Source of the DNA: Ziziphus jujuba
Lineage: Eukaryota; Streptophyta; Magnoliopsida; Rosales; Rhamnaceae
Reading direction: 5' to 3'
NCBI RefSeq assembly: GCF_031755915.1
Contig: NC_083382.1
Span: 11,153,501-11,217,500 of the forward strand
DNA length: 64,000 bases
Shown: positions 13,071 through 24,993 of the stretch, in pieces
Numbering within the stretch: position 1 is the first letter of the stretch
Layout: each line of letters begins with the position of its first letter
Program-made: the position numbers and the translations under genes
The notes under the pieces: model-generated
Seen by the model: only the letters and a program-made list of their open reading frames with translations
What the model was told of the DNA's origin: nothing
The model's database searches: none

Positions 13071-15327
13071 AAATATATACAATCATTCAATAATTATATA
13101 TGTCATCGTTGTCAAGTATTCTTGTCCATTTTTCAATCCAGACTGTACATGATTTAATTTATTAATGTCCAAAATATATATTTCTCATCTTTTATTAAGG
13201 CATTTCAATGAAATTTGATGTGAATTTCTTGACATAACATATAATAGAAAGAAATTTATGTTCTATAACATATTGCAAGGAAAAAAATAAATAAATAAAA
13301 TTCTACAACATGTTATATGATAGGTATTCATGTCAAAATCCATCAAAGTGTCCCAATAAAATATTGACTACATGTCTCTTTTATAAATATATATATATAA
13401 TATGTTTATATGCCTCGTCATTTTTTAATCTCTGGGTCTTAGATTTCTAATGTTTTGAGAGGTCTTTTTTTACATCAATTGCGTATGTGATTAAACTTTT
13501 GAACTAACATTGACTCAAATTTTACCAATTGTTTTAAGCAAATGATATATTTTATCAAATGCTTTACCTATTGATTGCATCCTTTTTTAAGTGTACGTGA
13601 TAAGTGGAAGGTGTTGGTGTATTTGTTTAAAACAAAATAGCAAATTAACATTATCTCGTATGAAATTTGTTATTTGACATTACTGATAATAGTATATTAT
13701 TTCTAGTTTGGTAACGAAATATTGTTTTTAAAAACAGGAAACAGTTTTTGAGTTATATTGCTAAAAAAGAGTCTGCTCCGGTTGGCACATCGTATGTCAA
13801 GACTAAAAATTAAGACAAAATGAATTACAAGTTGCACCACAAATATATCACGTCCATGATGTCTATAGTTTTGGTAACATAATAATATTCAGTCCCTGGA
13901 CATATACAGGACACATAAAAATAAAAAATAAATAAATAAAAATGATCAAGTAAAATCACTTGCAATTAATTAAAAAGATATATATCTTAATCAAAAACAA
14001 TATTCTCAAAAAGAACTTAATATTAAAAAACAATTTTCAAAATTCGAAAAAGAAAATGTTTTCTTTTCTTTTTCTTTCTTTTTTATTTTAAAAAATAAAT
14101 TCTTTCTCAGAACAGTTAAACTTAGAGTAGAAATCAAATCCTGTTAATTTTTAAGTCAACAATAACGTAAATGCATAAGTAAAATACGCACCCGAAGAGA
14201 AATTACTCTTAAAATTCACAAGACAATATTTCAAATAAATTAATAAATTGAAAAAACAATAAATATATAGAATAAAACTGACCACCAAGCTCTAAATTTT
14301 CTTTGGGCAAAAGCACGAGAAAGCGCACTAAAAAAAAAGAAGTTATATCTTTTTCCTTAGTCCATATATGGAAGAAAGGAATTAATTCTGTACGCAACTT
14401 CATCCAAAAACTTTAGCTCCATTATTAAAACAATATACAGAATCACTTTATGTTCCTTCAAATTCCAACCTCTCCATATTTTCAATAAATTGTTACGTTA
14501 TTAAATTAGTGATTTTGCATTTTAATCATGTGTCCAGACAATTTTTTTTTTTTAATTTTTTGGTTGGATAAGATTTGAAAAAACAGCGAAAATAACAAGA
14601 GAAAATTCCAATTAAAAATATCCTGTAAAGATTATGCATGGAGATATAGATATATAAATTATCTCCTCTATTGAATTTATTAAACTCCATCTCATAGCTT
14701 ACATAGTTATTATGTTCTCTAATTTAGGAATTCTGATCAATTTTTTTATTAGATGAATTCTGTGAAAAAATTTGTCTAAAATTTATAAAAAAGAGAATTT
14801 TTATATACAAATATATTGGAGTTTAGTGTTTTATTACTGGTACTGCTGATGGTGGGACTTCAATTCTTATTACCAATAATATTTATGATGGAATACCTGA
14901 CAAAAGCTAGTAGATTATTTTTGTAAATATATATTTAATTTGTAGTAGATTCCGAGATGAATTTCATTAACCCAAAAAAAAGCAGAATCTGAGAGGAAGA
15001 ATATTCTGAATTCATGGTGAAGGAATTTGTAAAGAGGATTGGGTTTGGAAGGGGAAGAAAGTCATTATAAATAGCTTTGTGTGTGAGACAGACGGCAGCA
15101 GAATACAAAAGCCAAAAACCTATTGGCTGCTTTCAAGGAATGAGAGACACTGTTATCCTGATCAAAATCACGGTTTACATCAACAAAAAACGAGGTCGAT
15201 TTGATCTCTTTGTCTTTGGCATTGGGACTGCTCAAATAGAGATTTAGATGATTTCCCAACAGTGCAGGGTCCAGATTTCTTAATTTTGACTAGCTCAATA
15301 AGTACCGACAAGCGAAGCCACATAGCC

Positions 15328-15358
15328 ACATACATACATACATACATACATACATACA
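15328..15358. repeat. (CATA)n microsatellite
   Basis: About seven tandem tetranucleotide repeats of catacata type lie in intergenic DNA. A related but interrupted tract lies near 31412-31440. Confidence 0.85.
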
Positions 15359-16792
15359 TCTTATCTCACTGTGTCTATGTATATTTATTTAGCCATTTCA
15401 CAGCCAATATTGATGCGTGGCTATTGAAGCATACTTCCAACCAGTTCCGTGTCACTCATAAACCTATTTATCACAAACAATCAGAATTTTCAAATATGTT
15501 TCAGCAAATTGTGTTTTCATTTAGCTCTCACATTTTTCATTTAGACCTTTCAGGTTTCATTTAGATATAATTTAATTTTTATAATTTTAAAAATATTTTT
15601 TTAAATTTCAATCAGTTTTTATTTTTCTTCTTGATTATTTCATACACATCTTTTAAAATAATTTCATTTTAAATTTTTTTAAAAATTAAATTAAAATTAA
15701 TATAAATCTTTTAAATTTAAATGGAATATTCCCTTTTTTTTAACAGTGAAAGGTTTGATCTTGGGCATCATTTTCAGGATTACCACTTTTTGTGACTTGT
15801 GAGTAGGACAACCACTCAAATACATCCAAAAAACCCAAAAAAAAAAAAAAAAAAAAAAGTACTTGAGACTCCCAATCAAGAAGGGAATTTAAAGATCTTT
15901 AATTTCAACCATTTAACCAGTGATCAGTAAAAAAGTGACAAGTAGAAGAATTTGGGTTTCCCAAAAAAAAATTTCATGGACATGGAGGTATGTATCTATC
16001 AGCCAAAGAATAAAAATAGAAAGACAGTGAGACGTAGCAGTATTTATACAGCAACCAAAACCGGTACAAAAGTACACATTACATAGAGATATCCAAACAC
16101 AGTCCAATAAGAAATTGTAAATGGATTGGCTCTTTTCTTCATTGGTTACACAAACTATGCAAAGACAAGTGGCTAAACTTGGATCGTAATTCCCCTTCCT
16201 CAAAAAACATTAGCATTTATATTTATATATACAAAAAGAACTTTCTTCTGTCAATTTACACACTCCTACCATTTCCAAATATGCTAACATACAATGATGC
16301 TACATATAATAACAGAGAAAAAAGTGTAATGAAGTTGCAAACATCACTTTACCCCAAACTACTAAATCACATTTATATATTATAACAAAAGAAGATAAAA
16401 GGGAAGGTGAGAAACAAGCTCTAGATGAGATAAATATTCTATATGATACAGAGACAGAGAAACAATTTTCCAAGTTTTATGTTTTTTTTTTGTCTCTCTC
16501 TCAATTAGTAGTAGTTCTCTATCCTTAGCAAAGTTACATTTTTTTATACCATGCTCTCTATCTTCTTCTTTCGCACTATTACACAATATTAAACCCAAAA
16601 GAAAGAAATTAAAGAATAATAATAAAAAAAAAAAAAAAAACCCAACTCTCTAAAATTGACAAATCCCCTTTCGATCATATAGTAAAATTAAACAAGAGTG
16701 AGAAATCCTAAGGGAGAAAATAAAAAAAAAAAGAGCAGTCATTTTTATCAGCATTTCTGTTCATATTTTCCAGACCCCATTTATCCAAGAAT

Positions 16793-17428
16793 CTATCTCG
16801 ATTTCACAGAACCGCCGGAGCCACCACTCTTACCAAGAGCACCACCACCGCCGCCGCCGCCGCCAATACCCATTTGATGATACCCACCGGAACCGTACAC
16901 CTGTCCCTGATGGTGCCCCATCATCATCATCCCACCGTACATCCCACCAACACCATTATACCCAACACCCCCACTCCCTGAGCTCACTGCACCTCCACCA
17001 CTCCCACCACCACCGGAGGCAGTCCCACCGCCGCCGCCGGAACCCCCACTTCCATCCTTCTCTCCCGGCTTTCCCATGGAGGTTTTCTCGCCTTCTAGCT
17101 CTCTGTATTTCTGCAGATAAATCTTGAGGGGTTCGACGTAATCTTCGAAACCCAGGGTGGTCATGGCCCACAAGAGGTCGTCGCCGTTGATCGTCTTCCT
17201 CTTCTCCCTCTGACACTTGTCGGAGGCCTCGCCAGTGATGAAGCTGATGAACTCGGAGACGCACTCTTGTACGGTCTCTTTGGCGTCTTTGGAGATCTTT
17301 GCGTTTGCAGGCAATGCCTTCTTCATGATCCTGCTGACGTTTGCGATGGGTAAGAACCTGTCCTGTTCACGCGCCGACGGCTCTCCGCTGTTGTTATGCC
17401 CTCCCGACTCGTTGTCCGAATCCGCCAT
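16793..17428 (-). CDS. NF-YB3: Nuclear factor Y subunit B, NF-YB3 type
   Basis: Single-exon gene of 211 residues. The N-terminus [16 protein letters not shown] and the histone-fold core starting at [20 protein letters not shown] (from about residue 20) match the NF-YB2/NF-YB3 subgroup. The core continues with [37 protein letters not shown] and [15 protein letters not shown], ending near residue 112. The C-terminal half is mainly Gly/Ser with a Met-Met-Met-Met stretch and His-rich bits, longer than in Arabidopsis NF-YB3. By family knowledge NF-YB dimerises with NF-YC and then binds CCAAT DNA with NF-YA, or joins CONSTANS-type proteins in photoperiodic flowering. It is not the LEC1 type. The ATG is well placed at the start of the conserved N-terminus. 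Two G-boxes lie upstream. Confidence 0.95.
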   Translation of the reverse strand: MADSDNESGGHNNSGEPSAREQDRFLPIANVSRIMKKALPANAKISKDAKETVQECVSEFISFITGEASDKCQREKRKTINGDDLLWAMTTLGFEDYVEPLKIYLQKYRELEGEKTSMGKPGEKDGSGGSGGGGGTASGGGGSGGGAVSSGSGGVGYNGVGGMYGGMMMMGHHQGQVYGSGGYHQMGIGGGGGGGGALGKSGGSGGSVKSR

Positions 17429-17709
17429 TATTAAAAACTACAAAATACCAAAAAAAAAAATTAGAAATTTGAATTTTTTTTTCTTTTTTGGGGGGAGGAA
17501 TTTGGGAAGAAGGTCAGGGGTAGAATTGGAATTCGTGTTGGGTTTTGGGGCTCGCCGGGAAAATAAGAAAGGGTGGTCTGTGGTGGTGCTCCGGAGGAGG
17601 AGAAGAAGAGAAGCTCTGTTGGGTGGATTTTTTTGGAGTGTTGGGGGGAGGGTGAAAGACGGTTTGAGATCCGTCGGATCAAGGTTGTAATAATGCAAAT
17701 CCGAAACGA

Positions 17710-17715
17710 CACGTG
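17710..17715. promoter_or_regulatory. G-box CACGTG upstream of NF-YB gene
   Basis: CACGTG in the context GACACGTGGTTGAC, about 280 bp upstream of the NF-YB ATG. It is a bZIP/bHLH-type core and also fits an ABRE. Function is inferred from the motif and its position only. Confidence 0.5.
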
Positions 17716-17824
17716 GTTGACTTTGCACCGTTTGGTTTTTTTTAGATAAGAAGTGCGTTAGGTGGGCGTTTCTCTCGTGTTGATTTGATTGTGGGGTCCC
17801 CAAGATCAAGACGGTTCCTTATAC

Positions 17825-17834
17825 GACACGTGTC
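17825..17834. promoter_or_regulatory. Palindromic G-box GACACGTGTC
   Basis: Perfect 10-bp palindrome with a CACGTG core, about 400 bp upstream of the NF-YB ATG and 117 bp from the first G-box. Paired G-boxes at this spacing suggest light or ABA responsiveness. That is inference. Confidence 0.5.
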
Positions 17835-18528
17835 GGATTAGTGGGGCGGCCCGGCTTTGTTTGTCTGGCTTTTTCAGAATCTTTTTCGAGGTGGAGTCTC
17901 CTTCGGCTGTTTGCAGCTCGGCTTATACAAAATGTCGGCTCGTCTAATCTGGACCGTTAGTATTTCCGCGTTGGACTACGTGGTCGTGTTTTGGTCGTCG
18001 ATATAATACGCGCAGTAACTGCTTTGTGTTTCAAAAAAAAAAAAAAAGAAACAAAAAAGGGAGAAAAAGTGTGTCTCCGCACTTGTTAAACTCTTTGTTC
18101 TTCTTCTTAAAGAAGTCAACATAACAAAAACTTCACTCATTTTTTATTTTTTTTTTAGGAAAATAATAACTTGCTAACTATGTTCTGTTTCAAGAAAAAA
18201 AAAAAAAAAAAGGTTGGTAATTATGTTATTATTTTCATTTTAGATTATTAAATATTATAAAATTAATGACCACGATTTTTCTTTTTGGTAAACAATTATG
18301 GATGCTTGTTGATTTGGGCTCTATTCCTTTTTGGAATGAAGAATATTTTTCTCAAAAGTTTTGGGCTTCATGGACTAGTTTTGTTTTTATACTTCGTTTT
18401 GATTTTTCTTTTTCGAAGAAATGTTCTATACTTTCTTTTGGATTAGAATTTTTGTTCTTGTTCATATTAAATGAAATAACATTACATTACTAACCAAATA
18501 TGTATATATATATATATATATATATCTT

Positions 18529-18529
<1 letters not shown>

Positions 18530-18570
<41 letters not shown>
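18530..18570. repeat. (GA)n microsatellite
   Basis: About 20 uninterrupted GA dinucleotides directly follow an (AT)n tract. This is a compound microsatellite. Confidence 0.9.
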
Positions 18571-18573
<3 letters not shown>

Positions 18574-19425
18574 AAAAATGAAACACAAGATTTGACTCCT
18601 TTTTTTTTTGGCTCTGTACCTTTGTCAATGAAAAGAATATTCTCTACTCAAAATGATCTATGGCGATGAGATATTCAATTTTCCATGACCCTTTGAAAAT
18701 AAAAAAAAATTGTATTTAATATTACAGTTCAGATATAAGTTATTACTTAAAGAATTTTCCTCGACAATTGTGTAAAATATCAAGTTTGAAAAAGGAACTC
18801 ATGGAACAGTTTTGGAAATCCTTATTATCCTCAAAATCTTATCCTTTTATATGGGACGTGGACTTGGTAGAACTTGAAAATCTGAGGAGCTTCCACAAGC
18901 TGCTTCACAGTTGACCTGGGACCAGAAATTCATTGCACCGCCGTAGGGATTAATTATGATTGTAAATAAAATTTGATAATTGAAACCGTGTCAAAGGGTC
19001 TATGGTACTCTTAATTAAATTATCATTTCTTTTGATAAAGTTAAGATACACAAATTACTGAAAATTTCATGAAGAATTTTACTTCAACACGTTTAAGAGA
19101 ATTCTTTAAGCTAAATCTATTACTGATCTATGCTAAAATATGAAATACAAAATATATAAGGAAACAACTTTTTTATAAAAATAACATTTTTTTTTTTTTT
19201 TTTTGCCTAAAGTAATAACTTGTGAATAGATAGTCTAATAGAAACAAATGTATTAATCTCAAATTTCTTCCAAAAAGTGAGATCATACCTCGGTTTGTAA
19301 ATGACAAATTTAGCTCGCTCAATCACTTTTTAACATACAACGGAAAATTATAGATATATATATATATATATATATCTATATGTATATATTTCAATTTTAT
19401 ATTTTTTGATAAGATCGCCGTGAGG

Positions 19426-19501
19426 ATCTTTTTCAAACTTTTGAAGTGGCTTTGTCTATAAAAATCTTTTTCAAACTTTTGAAGTGGCTTTGTCTATAAA
19501 A
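19426..19501. repeat. 38-bp direct tandem duplication
   Basis: The sequence beginning atctttttcaaacttttgaa occurs twice with a period of 38 bp (19426 and 19464). The copies look identical, so the duplication is recent. Confidence 0.9.
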
Positions 19502-19850
19502 ACACTACCGAATCAATACTGAAAAGTTAGGACTTTCTCATAAAATTGATATAATCCAATAATACAAGTAGAAATGTTAATAATACCTCTAAAATGTTTT
19601 CTATAAATCGATAATATCAAATCACTGGTTCTAAATCCAAATCCCAAAAAAGTGAAATAATATAAAGAGTCAAATATATTAAGTCAATTCATCAAAGCAA
19701 TCTAAAATATCTAAAAATTTAACGCTAAATAAAAAATAATATAAATGATAAATCCAATGGAAATACACAAAAAGGAAAATACATCAAAAATGGAATAATA
19801 GCGGCGGTAATGATATGAGATATGATGATATACTAAGAAAATGATGAAAA

Positions 19851-20187
19851 TGTTAGATGTAGTATGCATAATTTGTCATCTAGGCCTAGGGAAATAATTG
19901 TATAATATAAAATTATAAAATGAATTTAGTGACTGAAATAAAATAATAATATAGAAATAGTTATTTCATTTCAAAAATTTTCACTTAAGATCTCACTTTC
20001 ATTCTTTTGAAAAGTTCTACTTTTTAAAATTATTTCATAAAACTCAATTTATATCACAAAACAATATCGTAGAAAAAAAAATATATAATTAAAAAGAATA
20101 TCGTTAACCAACTGAAACATAAATTTAATATTCGACAATCAATAACATAATATAATTTAGAAACAATAATGAAACATAATAAAATCA

Positions 20188-20230
<43 letters not shown>

Positions 20231-21054
20231 TAAAGATTACAAATAATATATCATACGATATACTTAGCAATAATAGATGGTACATGGTGCCCCCGAAATA
20301 TCACTAGACAGTAAAGAGATACACACACAAACCAACATCATGAGAAGGTGACATACAAATTATCATCACTTCGAAAAAAATGGCATACAACTCCTCATCA
20401 TTTTCTCATATCATAACAACCTATCATCTTATCGTCACTAGAAAATGACACATAACTCATTATTTCTCTAAGAGAATGGCACATAACTTATCATTACTTT
20501 AGAAAAATGACACATAACTCATCATCATTCTCTCATATCGTGGCTAATAACATAAATAGAATCACTAATACAATATGGTACATCCTTTAAAACAACAATG
20601 CAGCATTTATAAACATCCTTTCAAAATCATTTTTTTTTTCCCAAATAAATACAATACCATAAACCGGAATTTAATATTTAAACACAACCATTTATTTAAA
20701 TACTCCAACTATTCAAAAATATCATTTCATATCCAAACATAATTACCAACTGGGAAATATATATTATCATAAGTCATTTTTAAGCATTTTAAAATATGAA
20801 TATTTAAACATGCTTAAAAATATACAATTTCAAATCCACTTTCTCAATATCAATTATTTTTCAAAATGACAAAAACATCAATTTAAATATCCAAATATTT
20901 AAACACCAAAGTTTTTAAGTTCACCATAAATTTATTTAAGTTTAAAATCATTTAAATTTTATTAAAAGTCACATGAAATTATAACACACATATGTAAAAG
21001 TATATATTTATACATATATACGATAAGTATTTAAATAAAATCATAAAATATTCA

Positions 21055-21095
<41 letters not shown>

Positions 21096-22285
21096 ATTGT
21101 ACTAATATACCCAAAACTCATTTAAAAATATAAACTACTCATAGATACCGCTAATGTCCGCTATACTCCTCCACGAGATCATCTCCAAACTAAGTATAAA
21201 GACTTATAATATAATAAAATATTTCTCAGACTCTAACAACTAAACCAAAGATATTAAGTTTCAAAATTGAAAATTTTCATCCAAAGGCTAATTTAATGAA
21301 ATCAAATCTTCTATGAGTTCCATTAAGACCTAATTACATAAATTCAACTTTAATTTTGTCTAATTTGTCCAAATATATCCAAATAGAGTCCAATTTTATC
21401 CAGTATTAAACTAATAGATCCAAAAATAGAAAAACTATCAAATAATATCCAAAATTTACAAATTTTATATCCATGGAAAACTTGTGAAATGGGTTACAAG
21501 AATCTCCGATCACCTTGGTCGAAGAATGTCATCGATGGTGGAAAAACACATCGAAAAATTTGACCAAACTTAATATTGATGGATCTCCTAAATTGTGAAG
21601 AACTTTGACAAACGAAAGCCATATTCGAGCTCAAATTGTCTAGGGGAAAGTGTATATGGGATGGCCTAAAATGGTCAAAAAATGGCTGAACTCTTATGAA
21701 ACCTGTGGTAGTCATTATCAATGTTGAACGGCCAATCCATGCACTTCTGGTGGCGGACGGTCGATCCTCTTGTGTACAGCGGTGTCCAACCATGGGATTT
21801 CGAGGTTTGGTAAAAAAATTCAATTGGCAAGAGCCTTGTTCAGCGTGCGTAGATCACCAACATTGGAGAATGGATCAAACCGGAGTTGATCCGCTTTGGC
21901 ATCAAAACGAGTTCGATGGCATGGATCAACTGAAAGGTTTGGGGACATTTTGGATATTTTTGAATTTTTTTACTGTTGGGTATGCTCTCCAATGCACATA
22001 TATAAGTATAGGGTCTACTAAAAGATAAAACTTAGGACAGATTTGGACACAGATAAATGTTGATATTTGAAATTTTGTAAAACCATAACTTTTTAACCAT
22101 AACTCGAAATTAGATGTACCACTAGTCTACGAACTCGTATCAACAAGTTTTACGCTATGGTATATTGGTCAAACCAAAATTGTTAACCCTTTACAAAGTC
22201 AAATTTAGAACCCACTAACAGTTTAGTTAGTCAAATCCGATCAAAATTTCAAAATTTCAGACATTTATTAGGATGGAGTATTATA
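19851..22285 (-). mobile_element. Probable solo LTR of a Ty3/gypsy (Tekay/Del-like) element
   Basis: The right side ends in ggatggagtattata, on the minus strand a TATAATACTCCATCC start close to the TGTAATACCCC-type start of many plant Tekay/Del LTRs. Inside are imperfect repeats of gacacataactcat and gaatggcacataac (20340-20540), also typical of such LTRs. The left limit (tgttagatgtag, about 19851) is a guess from an LTR-like end. I see no gag, pol, primer-binding site or clear target duplication. Open frames at 21494-22028 lie within it and match nothing I know. Confidence 0.38.
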
Positions 22286-22673
22286 TTTTTGGTCAAATTA
22301 TCAAACAATTGATTAACTATTATAGTTGGGAACCTCTTGAAAAACATTTTTTATATATCATAGATTTATTATAAACTAAACAAAGCATTGCTATTTACTA
22401 TTATTTGTGACGATTACCGATGGCAAGTTTAATTGGAGCATTCAATTTTATTCTTTTATACTAAATTATTCAAAAGTGAAAACTTTTTAATTGGTAATTA
22501 TATAAATTGTCATCTTCCATATAAATCCTATTGATGATAATTTATCAACAATGACAAATAGCATTTTTCAACCACATATATAGAAATTTAACATACAATA
22601 TTATCATAATTAAATGTCAACCCCATCCAAGTTGAATTCAAATGATGACTTCTTCAAATTAAAAATAAATTTA

Positions 22674-22704
<31 letters not shown>

Positions 22705-23644
22705 CCATTCTTATCACAAAGGGCAAGGGAATGATAACCCATAAAGGTAAAAGAGAGGATCTCATTTGCAGCTAGTCACCATATTATACATTTTCACTAC
22801 AACTTTTTTTCTGTGAAAATTTTGACAATGTGTTTATTCATCATCATAACTTTGACCTAACACTTACTCATCATTAACTTCATTTTTCAATTAACAAAGT
22901 ATGCATATCAACAATTTTCAACTAGTTGACGAAATTATTCTGCCAACTTTAATTGGTGGGATGTATGTATGATGCCTAGTAGAATAATATCATATATATG
23001 CATATGATTTATTCTCTTTAAATGTTGCAATCATTCTTTTATTGGACATCAACATTCTATTATCGATAATAGGATGTTGATACCTAATCAAAAAATAAAT
23101 AAAAAGAGAGGAAGACAGCATCGTTTAGAAGAAAGGGGTTATATACCCACATACATGCACACACACAAAATATATATCAGCTTGCACCTTCTATGGTCAA
23201 ATTCTAGAAGAAATGATCAACATAAAGTTTTAATCTCAACCCTAAATTGTCTTTCATCACTCACAAAATAAGTCTATAAAACTTGATTTCAATTTGCCAA
23301 ATGGGCAACACAAAGGGAGATGAACAGAGAAAAAAGGGAAAGTACAATTGCAAGTGGAATTCCATATCAAATGGTTGCGCACCTTCCAAACTTTTAATAC
23401 TTTTAACAATGCATTAAGAGAGACCAAAGAGCCATGGTACAAAGTGCTTTAATGGGGGGTATCCAAAGGTTTTTTTTTTTTTTTTTTTTGGTTCAAAAAC
23501 TTCAGACTCTACTGCACAATAATATTACACAACAACAAAATATATATATATATATATATATATAGTATGTAATGAAATGATAATTAACATCCTAACTTTT
23601 CCATCCAAATCCATGAAGGATCAAAAAAAAAAAAAAAAAAAAAC
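22286..23644. other. AT-rich intergenic spacer
   Basis: No gene is supported. It holds an A-run near 22685-22703, a T-run near 23470-23489 and (AT)n near 23540-23565. The last few hundred bases are the presumed 3' flank of the minus-strand membrane-protein gene. Confidence 0.65.
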
Positions 23645-24349
23645 TTAAGCTTGAATCTCAAACCTTGAACATTTAATGGATCCCATGGAAATGTCAATCT
23701 CAATCAAGTTGTCTTCCTCATACATCTCATTGATTTCAGCCAACAACTCCATTAGACTTCTCTGTTTGAAAATGGAATCTGCGGCAGGCAACAAATCTGG
23801 AACTTTCTGCTGCAGAGAACTAGTGAATGTGGGAATTTCCTCTTTGTAATGATGATCAGGACCAACATAATGTCCACTTGGGAGTGCAATTTCAATGAGA
23901 CTATCTTCATCGGAAATCGAACCGTCTGAGTAATCCGGGCTCTGATCACCATCACCACCATGAGCTACACTGTCTCCAAATGGCCAGTCTACTTCTGAAT
24001 CTTCACTGATTGATAATTGATCAAGGCACTGATTATTACCACTTTCCGACAGGCCTGATGAACTTGGTGAGATACCTTGTTGATGATCATCAGCAGCTTC
24101 AATATTTGTTTCAATATTCTCATTCTCTTGCTGTGGTTTTGATTCAAAGAAATTCTCAACCAGAACTACTGGTTTTTGCTTAGAGAACAATACGAAGAAG
24201 AGAGTGGACAGAATCAATACTGTGGATGTTAGAAAGATCGAGAACAAATAGCCAGCAGAGCCTAAAAACCCCATAAAAATTAGAAATGGAGCAAGAAACA
24301 CAATCCATGGTGGTGGGATTTTAAATATTAGACATGAATGGTAAACCAT
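23645..24349 (-). CDS. Unnamed plant transmembrane protein with acidic C-terminal region
   Basis: Open frame of 234 residues from the first true ATG at 24349; in-frame GTG at 24361 is not used here. The N-terminus is strongly hydrophobic, with two probable membrane spans within about residues 12-56 (PPWIVFLAPFLIFMGFLG and a second span ending LSTLFFVLFS). A long acidic, Ser-rich hydrophilic region follows. Two islands look conserved in type: SLIEIALPSGHYVG near residue 150, and the end LMELLAEINEMYEEDNLIEI plus DISMGSIKCSRFEIQA. I recall this C-terminal signature from uncharacterised plant membrane proteins but know no function. It could be single-exon. The leader to the right is AT-rich. Confidence 0.75.
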   Translation of the reverse strand: MVYHSCLIFKIPPPWIVFLAPFLIFMGFLGSAGYLFSIFLTSTVLILSTLFFVLFSKQKPVVLVENFFESKPQQENENIETNIEAADDHQQGISPSSSGLSESGNNQCLDQLSISEDSEVDWPFGDSVAHGGDGDQSPDYSDGSISDEDSLIEIALPSGHYVGPDHHYKEEIPTFTSSLQQKVPDLLPAADSIFKQRSLMELLAEINEMYEEDNLIEIDISMGSIKCSRFEIQA

Positions 24350-24361
24350 TTTTATCCTCAC

Positions 24362-24917
24362 CTAATACTTGATGGGATTAAGAAAAAAAAAGCTTGATCA
24401 ACTCCTAGGGTTATTCTAGTAAAACTATAATAATTATGGTGATCACAAAAGAGGCAAGCTTTTTGGCTTTTTGTTGGATTGCATGAACAGTCAATGAGAT
24501 AAAAAGATAATGAATTGGGGAAAAAACAGCAGTTTATTGATAGTACAATTATAATGTAGAGTTTTAATAAAGGGTATGTATGAAGAACACAAATTGTAGA
24601 AGAAAAAGGCAGTGTAAGCTTTTTGAGCTCTAAGATTAGCAAAAATGGCTATAGATTAGGGATACTCTAATCAAAAGGAGGAGGATAAACCACAAATAAT
24701 TAAAATCTTCAAATCTCAATTGCTTTTGGATAAACTTTTAAATACAAAATAACAGAAAGGGAAAGAATCTGCATATGAATATTATTTAACAGCTAAGTAA
24801 TGAAAGGGTATGAACAGGACAAGAATTGGGAAACCAGTTGAACATAAGCTGTCCTTTGCATTGAGGTTTGAGGAACAGAAAGATATACCTGAACTGTTTG
24901 CCAAGATGAAGCAGTGG

Positions 24918-24948
<31 letters not shown>

Positions 24949-24957
24949 CTGGTTTCT

Positions 24958-24993
<36 letters not shown>

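Larger units (their letters stand above)
10853..16792. other. Long AT-rich intergenic spacer
   Basis: No protein gene is supported over about 5.9 kb. The left end (about 10853-11000) is the presumed leader and promoter side of the FLA gene. Notable contents are the foldback at 13000-13070 described separately, a (CATA)n tract at about 15328-15358, an A-run near 15840-15858, and A/T tracts throughout. The right end near 16600-16790 is the probable 3' UTR of the NF-YB gene. Confidence 0.65.
17429..19850. other. NF-YB promoter region and AT-rich spacer
   Basis: The first 600 bp (17429-18030) is relatively GC-rich and is the likely leader and promoter of the minus-strand NF-YB gene. Beyond it lie (AT)n followed by (GA)n at about 18500-18570, more (AT)n near 19355-19375, and a 38-bp direct duplication at 19426-19501. 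No gene is supported. Confidence 0.65.

Noticed and set aside
15262..15564. 100-codon frame with His-Thr-Tyr-Ile repeats
   Set aside because: Derived from the (CATA)n tract.
17217..17809. Open frames antisense to and upstream of the NF-YB gene
   Set aside because: They are shadows of the conserved histone-fold coding strand and its GC-rich leader; low complexity.
21494..22028. Overlapping open frames of 109-110 codons on both strands
   Set aside because: They lie in the probable LTR, match no family I know and overlap antisense. Best explained as repeat DNA.
24362..24642. Minus-strand frame of 94 codons just upstream of the membrane-protein gene
   Set aside because: AT-rich and Leu/Ser-biased with no recognisable motif. 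It is probably leader sequence.
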